NCBI GenBank assembly: GCA_016282215.1
Contig: JAEEKC010000285.1
Location: forward strand, 1 to 13,522
Length of the DNA: 13,522 nucleotides
Direction of reading: 5' to 3'
Source of the DNA: Lachnospiraceae bacterium
GTDB lineage: Bacteria; Bacillota; Clostridia; Lachnospirales; Lachnospiraceae
Positions 1-9,100 of this stretch are shown here, piece by piece. The notes beneath the pieces are model-generated. The model was not told the origin of the DNA. It did not search any database and worked only from the letters and a program-made list of their open reading frames with translations. Both the position numbers and the translations under genes were made by a program. The stretch's first letter is position 1, and each line of letters starts with the position of its first letter.

Positions 1-1
1 G

Positions 2-3000
2 GCAGGCTATAACAGAGTTACTTTCCATATGCAGGATCATGGAAACGAGGTTCCGGAGCAGGGCGTTGTTACCGGCGGATATGCAACCGAGCCCGAAAAA
101 CCCGAAGCGGAAGGTTATACTTTCGGCGGATGGTTCACCGCGAGTGATGATCTGTTTGATTTTACGGCAACAAAAGTTCTGACCAATCTGGATCTGTATG
201 CGAAGTGGACGCTGAGAGCCCATAATATGTATTATGATCTTGACGGCGCAACCGATACGGCAGAGAGCCAGAACCGATTCGCGACAAAAACAAATGTGGT
301 TTATGGTACCGAGTTTTCGGATGTCTATGATCCGAATCAGAATAACGCCTACATGACCAACCTGACCAAGGACGGCTACCTGCTCGAAGGCTGGGATGCT
401 TACAAGGTAGAAGAGGTTAATGAAGGCGTGCCGGTTCTCGGCGAAAAGCTGGAACAGGTTCCGGATTCCATGCCGGACTTTGACATTTGCTGGAAGGCGA
501 ATTTTTCCAGCCAGAAATATTCCCTTTCCTACAAGCAGACTATCCGCAATGAGGACGGATCTGCCAGCATTTCGGATATTAACTGGAGCGATCTGAAATG
601 GCTCGATGCCAATGGAAATGAGCTCAGCCAGCAGGATATCGAAGAAAACTATACCAAGTATTCCCTTGAAAAAGACGGTTTTAAACTGCCGACATTAAAG
701 GCGCAGAGAAAGTATACTTTTGCGGGCTGGTATCTCGGCAGTGCGGCAGACGCGCCGAAGATAGAGAAAATCGAAAAGGGAAATGCAAACCTGGTACCCG
801 CCAGCGGTAAGATCCTGAACGTTTACCCTCGTTTTAAGTATTCCCAGTTCAAACTGGAATGGTCATTAGACGGCGGTATGGTCACTGACAGCAGCCCGGA
901 ATATACGCAGGCAGGCAATGTGACTTACGGAGAGAAGATCCTGTTCCCGGAGGTGTTCCGGCCTTATTATGACCTGACCGGCTGGACCATCAGTTATAAG
1001 AGCGGAGCGACAAGTACCTACACAGTTGAAGAACTTGAGACCAAGCAGGCATCCGAAGATCCCATCACCATGACTGATGAGGATATGGTGATCTCAGCAA
1101 AATGGATCGAGCGTGAATACTGCGTGCAATATGTGCTGGATGATGAACTGGCCAGATGGAACGTATGGCAGGATAGTCCCTCACCCGTTCCGTCATGGAA
1201 ACCAAGCAGGGATTCCGGTCAGACAGAAGGAACCATTGGATATGATTATTTCCTGTTCAGTACGATCCCTGCCATCAAAGCCGCAGCTTATATCCATATG
1301 AAGGAAGGCGCGAATGACACACCTTCGGCATATGTTTTCGGTGGATGGTACAGAACACCGCAAAACAGCGCATACAGCCAGACATATAAGAATTCTTCCG
1401 AGTATTTATCCAATCCGAAGAAAGAACCGAATATGAATAAATACGAGAATACGAATGCCGGCCGTTATGAGTATGACCGCGATCTTCGGATCTTCCAGAA
1501 TGACGGCTGGAATGAAGAGGATCTTGTGACCAGTCTGTCGCAGCAGCTGCTCGACAGCCTTGAGGCTCCTACGTTCAAACTGTATGCAAGATTCAAGAAT
1601 AAAGAATTGTCACTGACCTGGAATTTCCAGGGCGGCACGATCCCGGATGATGTAACCTACAGTCCGGCCATTGAAAGCAGCAATACCATCAACGTCAGCA
1701 GTATGACGGAGATCAAGGTGCCGGCGATCGTTGAAAAGACCGGTTATCAGTTTGGCGGATGGCAGTTTTTCCTGGATGGTGAGGCAACGGAAGTTGCTGA
1801 TCCGGCAACGACGCTGGAGTATGACAGTGTTGCGGGAACGCTGAAGATGCCGAGTCAGAGTCTGACGATCAAGGCAAAACTGACACCGATCGCATATAAG
1901 ATCAGTTATGAGAGCAATTCTTATGGCGTATGGAAGTCGGCAAGCACCATATCACCGGCCTGGTCCGGCACAGCCGAGGGCGAGGATGTCTATACAGTAG
2001 AATCCTATAAATCGGATAAGTTCCGCGATCCGGAAAAACATATGACAGTTACCCCCGGATATGAGTTCGTGGGCTGGTATGATCTGGACGGCGGTCATGA
2101 GAATGCGCTGCGGAATCTCGATCCCGATACGGCCGTTGATACCGATTATGCTGCGGCAGCGATCGGAAATCCTGTTAAATCCCTTCGTGATCTTGTGGAT
2201 GTAGCGCAGACAGATACGGTCAGGGATATCAATCTGATCGCGATCTGGAAACGCGTATCTTACAACGTGACATGGAATTTGAGCGGCGGAAAAGTAGAGG
2301 CGGAACTGGCAAGTGATTTTGTTCCTGCATTTACGAATTATCTGGCAACAGATGTCAGTGTCGTGAAAGCAAAGTACGGCGATACTATCAAAGCGCCGGA
2401 TATCACCGGATGCAGGGAAGGCTATACCTTCCGCGGATGGCAGTTTACCGGTGTGGATGCCCTTGGCACCTATCAGTCCGGTACATATTATAAAACCATT
2501 GAGGCGGAAATGCCGTCAACGGAAGTGGAATTTACGGCATATTGGAGTCTGAATGAGTATAACATCACTTATGTCTATGATCCGAAACAGGGATCACTGG
2601 CAGACTCGACAGTGTTCAAATATGATTATGAAACATCTGTTGTAATACCTGATATGATACCGAATTCTGAGAATCCGAAGTATGAGTTCAGGGGCTGGTA
2701 TACCAAGCGTCCGGCCAATTACGATGAAAACGATGCGGATTGGGATCCTACGGCGAAAGTGACCAATATTCCGATCAATAAAACAGGGGATATCACGCTT
2801 TACGCAAGGTGGTATACCATCATGGTTAACCTTACCTGGGATATGGATGGTGGAGCTGTGATCACTTCAAGTCCTTATACCAAGAGCGGTGATTATGAAT
2901 TTGGTGATGCACTTCGTTTCCCGACAGCGTCTGAGATGACAAGGATCGGCTATGATTTCAACGGCTGGATCATTCAGGCTTATTCGAATAATGTGAAGGT

Positions 3001-3394
3001 TGACGAAGCGATCCTCGGTCCGAATGACGAGATCCCCGCACGGTTTAAGACCATGAAGAACAATATCGTGATCGTTGCGAGATGGAATCTTGTTCAGTAT
3101 TCGATCAATTATTTCTTCGGCGTGGATGAATCGGGGAATCCCATTGCAGACTATACTTCATCCCAGAAAAAGTCTGTGCGTTATGTATATACGGTAGAAG
3201 ATGATACCTACTCGATCCTCTCACCGACGGTCAATAACAGACCGGATGTGAAGTTTACGGCGTGGTATACCGCAAAGCCTGACGGATTTGATGAAACGCC
3301 GGGCTGGCTGATCACGACCTGGGATTCGAAGACTATTTTTGATACCATCGTAAAGGGAAGCCGTACCGGAGAGCTGAATCTTTATGCAAGATGG
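2..3394 (+). repeat. Array of ~11 InlB B-repeat-like modules in alternating A/B types
   Basis: Two module types alternate through the array. Type A opens with a W/Y-x-x-x-G-G/A motif (YDLDGA, WSLDGG, WNFQGG, WNLSGG, WDMDGG), has a central GW not followed by Tyr, and usually closes with Met-Pro/Thr followed by a strand. Type B opens with a TY/SY/NY-like strand, has a central GWY or AWY (GWF in the first), and usually closes with LYA(K/R)(W/F). Approximate boundaries are 2-208 (B), 209-520 (A), 521-850 (B), 851-1120 (A), 1121-1610 (B), 1611-1898 (A), 1899-2264 (B), 2265-2560 (A), 2561-2828 (B), 2829-3098 (A) and 3099-3394 (B). The modules are diverged at both DNA and protein level, so this is an old duplication series rather than a fresh tandem expansion. 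Confidence 0.8.
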
Positions 3395-4966
3395 GAGATC
3401 AATCAGACTTATGCCAATACGATCAATACGCAGATCAAGGATGTCAATACCGCGATCCGCAAACTGATGGAGCTGGTATATGCCGATAACAGTTTTGAGA
3501 TGACACCGGATCTTGAGAGCCGGTTAAAAACCGCAATTGCCACTTATGATACTTCCTGGTATGCGGTAAAGTACGGTGCGAAGCGCGATGAGATCACGGA
3601 TTATGACAGAATGCGTCTGGTTGAGCAGGCATTTGAAGATAACGTATCCCGCATGACGCAGGAAGCCGTGGACGCGATCAATGCGATCGGGGACGTAACC
3701 TATTCCGAGGCAGTCGGCGACAGGATCGCAAAAGCCCGTGAAACCTATGATAAGAATACGAAGATCGTGGCGGTGAAAAATGCCCTGGATAAGGCTATGC
3801 CGAAGGCGGCTTCCATACTGGCCGAGAAAGAGGCGCTTTACAGTGCGCTGGCTGAAAAGGATCAAAAGGATAATGCCAAAGCAAATACGGTTCTTTCCAT
3901 GGCAGAGAAGATCCCCGGAACAGTCGAACTCAACGACGCCAATAAACGGCTGATCTATGACGCAGTGGATTCCTATGAAGCGCTGACCAGTGACCAGAAG
4001 GCTCTGATCCCTGCCAATGTTGTGAAACGCATTTACAGAGCGGCTGACGAGTATCAGGCACTGGCTGCAAAACGCGTAGCTGATCAGGAAAAGGCCAATG
4101 AAGCGATCAATGCCATTGACAATATTCCGGCCAAGGTGAAACTGACGGATGAGGATAAGGCCAAGATCGAAGCTGCAAGAGCGGCATATGATTCGCTGAC
4201 AAGCGTACAGAAGGCGCTGGTACCCGCAGGAAAAACGGATACGCTGACAAAGCGCGAAGAGACCTATGACAATCTGGTGAAGAAAAAAGAGAAGGCGGAT
4301 TACAATGCCGCTTACAAGAAGTGGGATAAGAAAAATACCACGGAAAAAGAGATCACTAAAAAGATCAAAAAGACAAACACCGACACAAAGGATGTGAAGG
4401 GCGCGAAATTCGCCAAACTGAAACCCAAGGCGAAGGGCGGAAAGAATCAGGTGACACTGACCTGGAAGAAGGTCAAGAAGGCAAACGGTTATCTGGTATA
4501 CGGTTCGCAGTATGGCGGCAAGATGAAGCTGCTTGCAACGCTGAAGGGCAAAAAGAACACGAAATATGTTCATAAGAATCTGTCCGGCAACAGCTATTAT
4601 AAGTACATCGTTGTAGCCTATAAGAACGTGAAGAAGTTCAATACCAAATCCGTGCTGGCTGTATCAACCACAGTCTACGCGGCACCGTCCAATTCCGATT
4701 ACGGAAATCCGCTCTTTGTGAAGAACCGAGGTGCGCTGAGTGTGACACAGGCGAATCCCGGTGATGTGATCCAGCTTCTGATCGCCGTGCAGTTCCTCGG
4801 AAAGGATAAGCCGATCCGTGATGTCAGATATGAAAGCACGAACAAGAAGGTTGCCAAAGTGGATAAAACCGGCAGGATCGTTTGTAAGAAAGCAGGAAAA
4901 GCAACGATCTATGCAGTGGGACAGAACGGTATGTTCGCTTCGCTGAAGGTGACCGTTATCAAGTAA
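2..4966 (+). CDS. Giant multi-domain surface protein, 5'-truncated: B-repeats, helical stalk, FN3-like and Big_2-like domains
   Basis: This is the C-terminal 1654 residues of a very large extracellular protein. The frame is open to the left edge, and the ATG at 29 lies inside a B-repeat without a ribosome binding site, so it is not the start; the real start and signal peptide are outside the window. Domains in order: about eleven InlB B-repeat/Flg_new-like modules (2-3394), each with a central aromatic-x-F-x-G-W motif and often ending in LYA(K/R)W; a charged helical region with four related repeats (about 3430-4294); a Lys-rich FN3-like domain (about 4400-4690); and a Big_2-like Ig domain running to the stop (about 4750-4963). 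B-repeats are known as structural or adhesive units in Gram-positive surface proteins; a role in adhesion is inferred. There is no sorting signal or C-terminal membrane anchor, so retention may be non-covalent. It lies directly upstream of the sortase. Domain classes are fairly secure, the ligand unknown. Confidence 0.93.
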   Translation, partial: AGYNRVTFHMQDHGNEVPEQGVVTGGYATEPEKPEAEGYTFGGWFTASDDLFDFTATKVLTNLDLYAKWTLRAHNMYYDLDGATDTAESQNRFATKTNVVYGTEFSDVYDPNQNNAYMTNLTKDGYLLEGWDAYKVEEVNEGVPVLGEKLEQVPDSMPDFDICWKANFSSQKYSLSYKQTIRNEDGSASISDINWSDLKWLDANGNELSQQDIEENYTKYSLEKDGFKLPTLKAQRKYTFAGWYLGSAADAPKIEKIEKGNANLVPASGKILNVYPRFKYSQFKLEWSLDGGMVTDSSPEYTQAGNVTYGEKILFPEVFRPYYDLTGWTISYKSGATSTYTVEELETKQASEDPITMTDEDMVISAKWIEREYCVQYVLDDELARWNVWQDSPSPVPSWKPSRDSGQTEGTIGYDYFLFSTIPAIKAAAYIHMKEGANDTPSAYVFGGWYRTPQNSAYSQTYKNSSEYLSNPKKEPNMNKYENTNAGRYEYDRDLRIFQNDGWNEEDLVTSLSQQLLDSLEAPTFKLYARFKNKELSLTWNFQGGTIPDDVTYSPAIESSNTINVSSMTEIKVPAIVEKTGYQFGGWQFFLDGEATEVADPATTLEYDSVAGTLKMPSQSLTIKAKLTPIAYKISYESNSYGVWKSASTISPAWSGTAEGEDVYTVESYKSDKFRDPEKHMTVTPGYEFVGWYDLDGGHENALRNLDPDTAVDTDYAAAAIGNPVKSLRDLVDVAQTDTVRDINLIAIWKRVSYNVTWNLSGGKVEAELASDFVPAFTNYLATDVSVVKAKYGDTIKAPDITGCREGYTFRGWQFTGVDALGTYQSGTYYKTIEAEMPSTEVEFTAYWSLNEYNITYVYDPKQGSLADSTVFKYDYETSVVIPDMIPNSENPKYEFRGWYTKRPANYDENDADWDPTAKVTNIPINKTGDITLYARWYTIMVNLTWDMDGGAVITSSPYTKSGDYEFGDALRFPTASEMTRIGYDFNGWIIQAYSNNVKVDEAILGPNDEIPARFKTMKNNIVIVARWNLVQYSINYFFGVDESGNPIADYTSSQKKSVRYVYTVEDDTYSILSPTVNNRPDVKFTAWYTAKPDGFDETPGWLITTWDSKTIFDTIVKGSRTGELNLYARWEINQTYANTINTQIKDVNTAIRKLMELVYADNSFEMTPDLESRLKTAIATYDTSWYAVKYGAKRDEITDYDRMRLVEQAFEDNVSRMTQEAVDAINAIGDVTYSEAVGDRIAKARETYDKNTKIVAVKNALDKAMPKAASILAEKEALYSALAEKDQKDNAKANTVLSMAEKIPGTVELNDANKRLIYDAVDSYEALTSDQKALIPANVVKRIYRAADEYQALAAKRVADQEKANEAINAIDNIPAKVKLTDEDKAKIEAARAAYDSLTSVQKALVPAGKTDTLTKREETYDNLVKKKEKADYNAAYKKWDKKNTTEKEITKKIKKTNTDTKDVKGAKFAKLKPKAKGGKNQVTLTWKKVKKANGYLVYGSQYGGKMKLLATLKGKKNTKYVHKNLSGNSYYKYIVVAYKNVKKFNTKSVLAVSTTVYAAPSNSDYGNPLFVKNRGALSVTQANPGDVIQLLIAVQFLGKDKPIRDVRYESTNKKVAKVDKTGRIVCKKAGKATIYAVGQNGMFASLKVTVIK
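3430..4294 (+). repeat. Four diverged helical repeats (stalk region of the giant surface protein)
   Basis: Four units of roughly 65-75 residues begin near 3430, 3661, 3878 and 4091. The last two are clearest. Each opens with KAN, then a short helix, then a V-x-L-(N/T)-D segment, then a helix reading Y-(E/D)-(A/S)-L-T-S-x-Q-K-A-L-(I/V)-P-A, and ends in a charged helix. The first two units keep the helix pattern but lose most of the QKAL motif. Similar helical repeats are common in large Firmicutes surface proteins as spacers or stalks. The function here is inferred from position only. Confidence 0.65.
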
Positions 4967-4971
4967 GTTTT

Positions 4972-6072
4972 ATGGATGCAAAGCAGATAGCAAAACTGAA
5001 AAAGGAATACAACCTGCAAAATGACCGCGATGTCATGAGACTCTATGAAAGGCTGCAATCCGGGGAGTTTGACCTGTCAACTCCCGAAGGACGCGTCTTC
5101 GATGACGAGATCTATGAAAGGGCTATGGCGGTCAGGAAAAAACAGCAGGGGAAGGCAGTGGCCACGGCCACGGCCGCAGTAGCGAAACAAAGCGCGAAGA
5201 CCGGTAAGACAAATGAGCGTAAAGGCGGAAAGCGGGTCGTGGTCCTGACGAAAAAGGAGTTTCTGATCAGACGGATCCTGATCTGGACCTTGTCGATCAT
5301 CATGCTGGGCTGTTTTGTGATCTTCGCAGTCTATCTGGCGGACGCACAGAAAGCAAAGCAGTTAGCTGAGCAGATCGCCAGAAAAAAGAACAATACCGAT
5401 GTACAGGCCATGTATGCCGGAAAAGATGTTAACCCGGCGCAGGATGCGGCAGTAGATGATGACGGCGACGTGATCACGGGAAACATACAGCCGCAGGTCC
5501 TGGATGTGTATAAGAGCCTGTATGCCCAGAATAAAAACGTGATTGGCTGGATCGCCATTGAGGGAACCAAGATTGATTATCCGGTAATGCAAACTTCGGA
5601 TAATGAGTATTATCTGAATCATGATATCAATCAGAAGGAAGATAAGAACGGCACCCTTTTCATGGACTGTGAATGCGATGTGCTGCGCCCGAGCATGAAC
5701 TTTATCATCTACGGGCACAATATGCGTTCCGGGAATATGTTCGGAAGCCTGAGCAAGTATAAGGATGAATCCTATTATATCAAGCATCCGCAGATCCACT
5801 TTGATACGATCTACGAGACCGGCGTGTACGATATCATGTATGTGTTTAATTCCAAGATCTATCAGAAAGATGAGATCGCCTTTAAGTACTATCAGTTCAT
5901 CGATGCCGCATCAAAAGAAGAATTCGATTCCAATATGCGCGAGATGGCTGAGCTTTCACTTTATAATACAGGCGTGGAAGCGGAGTATGGAGACAGACTT
6001 TTGACATTATCTACCTGTGATTACTTAGAGGATGGATCACGCTTTGTGGTGGTGGCAAAGAAAGTGGAATAA
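4972..6072 (+). CDS. srtB: Class B sortase with long cytoplasmic N-terminal extension
   Basis: This is a membrane-anchored cysteine transpeptidase that cleaves a C-terminal sorting motif and joins the substrate to peptidoglycan. The 366 residues contain a charged N-terminal region (about 1-99), one transmembrane helix (about 102-123) with RR on its cytoplasmic side, and a class B catalytic domain (about 180-366). The catalytic set is complete: His249 in YGHN, Cys349 in LSTC and Arg357 in DGSRF. The upstream GWI-x-IEGT-x-IDYPVMQ and DNEYYL segments are typical of the class. Typical SrtB proteins are near 230-270 residues, so the extra length is the N-terminal extension plus an Ala/Thr-rich stretch (about 62-70). 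The start lies 5 bases after the upstream stop with no good Shine-Dalgarno sequence, suggesting translational coupling; no better internal start is visible. The downstream SPKTG protein is the obvious substrate, by family knowledge and adjacency. Confidence 0.95.
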   Translation: MDAKQIAKLKKEYNLQNDRDVMRLYERLQSGEFDLSTPEGRVFDDEIYERAMAVRKKQQGKAVATATAAVAKQSAKTGKTNERKGGKRVVVLTKKEFLIRRILIWTLSIIMLGCFVIFAVYLADAQKAKQLAEQIARKKNNTDVQAMYAGKDVNPAQDAAVDDDGDVITGNIQPQVLDVYKSLYAQNKNVIGWIAIEGTKIDYPVMQTSDNEYYLNHDINQKEDKNGTLFMDCECDVLRPSMNFIIYGHNMRSGNMFGSLSKYKDESYYIKHPQIHFDTIYETGVYDIMYVFNSKIYQKDEIAFKYYQFIDAASKEEFDSNMREMAELSLYNTGVEAEYGDRLLTLSTCDYLEDGSRFVVVAKKVE

Positions 6073-6088
6073 ACAAGGATTAAAAAAA

Positions 6089-6115
6089 TTCAACGAATTG
6101 CTCGATATATATGAT
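6089..6115 (+). promoter_or_regulatory. Possible weak promoter upstream of the SPKTG surface protein
   Basis: The AT-rich gap between the sortase and the next gene contains TATGAT (6110-6115), one mismatch from the -10 consensus. The best -35-like hexamer, TTCAAC at 6089-6094, matches only three of six positions and has a short 15-base spacer. It may give the downstream gene its own transcript, but this is a weak call, and read-through from the sortase gene is equally possible because no terminator is visible. Confidence 0.25.
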
Positions 6116-6134
6116 AGTGGTATTTTTGTTTGAA

Positions 6135-6141
6135 AAAGGAG
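6135..6141 (+). promoter_or_regulatory. Ribosome binding site of the SPKTG LRR protein
   Basis: AAAGGAG lies 10 bases before the ATG at 6152. It fixes that start, which also places a lysine/arginine-rich signal peptide at the N-terminus. It is much stronger than anything upstream of the sortase start. Confidence 0.8.
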
Positions 6142-6151
6142 TACGTTAGCC

Positions 6152-9100
6152 ATGGCAAAGGCAGGGAAAAGCCGCAGTGCGGCGAAAAACGCGAAGGGAA
6201 AACAGACAAGGAGAAGACAGAAGGATGTGCGACTGCGGCGTTCGGTCATGGGGACCATGTCGATCCTTTTGATGCTTACGGCTCTCATCGTGGCGCTCAT
6301 TCCCGTACCGAAAACGAAAGCGGTGCTGGGAAATGATGATTATACGGCGTGGAATGACGCAAAGTATTACATCAATGATGCGACCTGTCCGACGGCAAAC
6401 TGGTTTTCGCCCTATACCATTAACGGCATGAAGGTGTTTGCAGACGGAACCGGGGCGCTTCGTGTTTCCTATGATGCGTCAAACGGCGGTGTGGTCGTGG
6501 CTTATAATGAGGAATCACCGCAGCCTTCACTGGATATCCCGGAAAACATGCCGGCCTATCGTTTTAACGAAGCGGTTGACGGTTACGTGGCAGCAGATGA
6601 ACAGGGAAGATTCCTGTATTATTACGATACGAACGGAAGCGGCAGTTTCCGTCCCTGTCTGTATAACGAAGGATGGGATGACGGCAGGATACTGTATGCC
6701 CTGACGAACTCTGAAGGTCTGGCAACAGAAGTATTGACAAGCTACACTGTGACCAGTCTTGACGATGATTCCCAGAATACAAACCTTCCGGCCAGGACGC
6801 CATCCACGCAGCTTTCCGTACCGATCCGTTATATCGGCATGCCGGATGTGGCTTACCGGATCACGCTGGCAAATGATGGCAGCAGCAACTTAAACGTAGA
6901 TCATCCGGACGGTTATTGGGAAACGCTGACGGATGTCAATTATGAAGGCGTGTTTGAAGGAAAAGCGCTGCAGAGCGTGACCATTCCTTCCAGCATTGTC
7001 GCAGTGGGAGACCAGGCATTCCAGGATTGCCGCAACCTTTCTTCCGTATCCTTTGCAAACGGACTGACCGCCATCGGAAACAGGGCATTTAAGGGATGCG
7101 TTTCCCTTTCAGGTCTTGCGCTTACGGGCGGCGATTCGACGCTGTCTTATCTGAAATATATCGGCGATGAAGCTTTCTCAGGCTGTACGAACCTCGGGAA
7201 TTTTGAACTGCCGACATCTGTTACGACACTCGGTAATTTCTGCTTTTCCAATTGTAAGGCGCTGACCGCACCGAACCTGGGCGGAAACGGAACCTCCAAC
7301 CTGCAGACCATCGGTAACGGCCTGTTCTACGGATGTGACAGCTTAAAGCAGATCAGTCTGCCCGCATCAGTCAGACTGTCCGGTTATTCCAACGTGAATC
7401 TTCCGACGGCAGGAGACAATGCAGTGCATCTGCTCTCTTACGGCTGCTCATCCTTAGAGGATCTGGTATTACCCGAATTCGGAAAATCTGCGCAGGAATT
7501 CAGATATGACAATGTGACCGGATGCTACAACCTGCATCTGGTAAGGTGCGAAAACTTCCAGCTGAGTTTTGACTGCCCGAGTTCCTCCAAACCGACGCCC
7601 TGTGATTATATTGAGGATCCCACGGAAACTTTCAGCAAGGCAAATCTTGGTAAGGGCTATTTTGATGAATCGGCCTACGAGCTTCCGGAGGATTTCTGTA
7701 TTGAGTCTTCCTGCTCAACATCCGATCCGGTTTATCAGTATGCGCTGCGCCATAAACGGGCTTTCCATTCTTTGACGACATCGGATATGAATTTCTATGA
7801 TACCTATTGCATTCTTTCGGACGGATATATCTATTATGCAAAGATGACCAGCAATCCGAATGCGGAGATCTTCCGTTGTCAGCCCCTTGACAGCGCGGAT
7901 CCTTCTGCCAATGTGATCATCCCTGGCAACATCGGACCGTGCCAGATCACCGAGATCGCTGCGGGCGCTTTTTCCTCGCCGGCGGCCATGGAATATCTGT
8001 ATATCCCGGAAAAGATCACATCCATTGCGGATAATGCATTTTCCGGCTGTTCCGAACTGCGGAATGTATATTTCGAAAATGCAAACGGCTGTGCCATCGG
8101 AAGAGGAGCGTTCAAGACCGACGGTTCCAATGCCGTATATCAGGACGGCGGCCTGAGGTTCTTCGGTGATGTGGATCCGAATCCGAATACGACGCCGGGT
8201 GAGTATCCCAAGACACCTTATTCCTACGCTATGACAGCAGGAAATAACTATAACGGTTCCGGCGCACCCACAGATGATATCAATTACTGCAGCGAGTTTC
8301 CCTGGAACCTTGAGGTGGAGCGTGCAGAGGACGGCGCGGCAACGCTGGTGAGCGTTCCGAATTATGACAGGCTTGAAAAGACTTACAATGAATATCTGAC
8401 CATTCAGCCTTATGTGGAGCAGATGGAAGCAGCAAAGGCTGCCGGTGATACAACGACTTATAACGCGGCGTTTGACAGCTTTAAAACACAGCTGAAGAGC
8501 ATCATGACCACAAGTGGCACGGATATGTATCCGCTGAGCCGTTATTACAGTTCCTTCCAGGGCGAGAATGAAGATTATGAGCATTCCTTCTTTAATGAGA
8601 TGCGGATCGCAGCCAGCGCATATAAGCGGTATTTCCTTGACGGGGATGACATGCAGATCCTGAAGGAAGAAGAAAGACACGTGATAGAGGCTGTTCTTCA
8701 TCCCGAAATCTCGGAAGGTATCGAATACCTGAAGGAAGACCTGTTCAAAGGAAATGATAAGATGGAATCCATTGTCATGCATTCCATCCGCAATATACCC
8801 GCAAATGAATTTGAAGACTGCAGCGCGCTCGAAACGGTACAGATGTACCCTTCGGTCCAAGGCAGTGAATCCATCGGTGAGAACGCATTTAAAAACTGCG
8901 ACAATCTGGTATCCGTTGTGCTTCCGTCCTCCACAGGTACGATCGGCGATCTGCCGTTTATTGACAGTGAAAAACTGACCAGCGTCAGCTTTACGGACGG
9001 CAGCAGTACCGGTGAAGACGGTAACAAATTCTCCTGCAGGCAGGGACTTTTGATGGAGACCAGGGCAGACGGATCACCATATGAGATCATTGAATGCCTC

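Noticed and set aside
29..31. ATG at 29 as the start of the giant protein
   Set aside because: The frame is open to the left edge, the preceding codons (GYNRVTFH) form the first strand of a B-repeat, and there is no ribosome binding site.
3524..4573. 349-codon minus-strand ORF
   Set aside because: It lies antisense to the helical stalk and FN3-like region. Its Leu/Ile/Cys/Arg-rich composition is typical of the reverse reading of Lys/Glu/Ala-rich codons, and no domain is recognisable.
5161..5176. Short GCCACG direct repeat in the sortase gene
   Set aside because: Only about two and a half copies, in frame and coding Ala/Thr; too short to argue for phase variation.
6124..6137. TTTTT/AAAAA hairpin before the SPKTG gene
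   Set aside because: Only five A-T pairs with a five-base loop; too weak to act as a terminator or regulator by itself.
7715..8860. 381-codon minus-strand ORF
   Set aside because: It is fully antisense to the LRR protein, whose repeats and motifs are clear on the + strand. Its Ile/Cys/His/Arg-rich product has no recognisable family.
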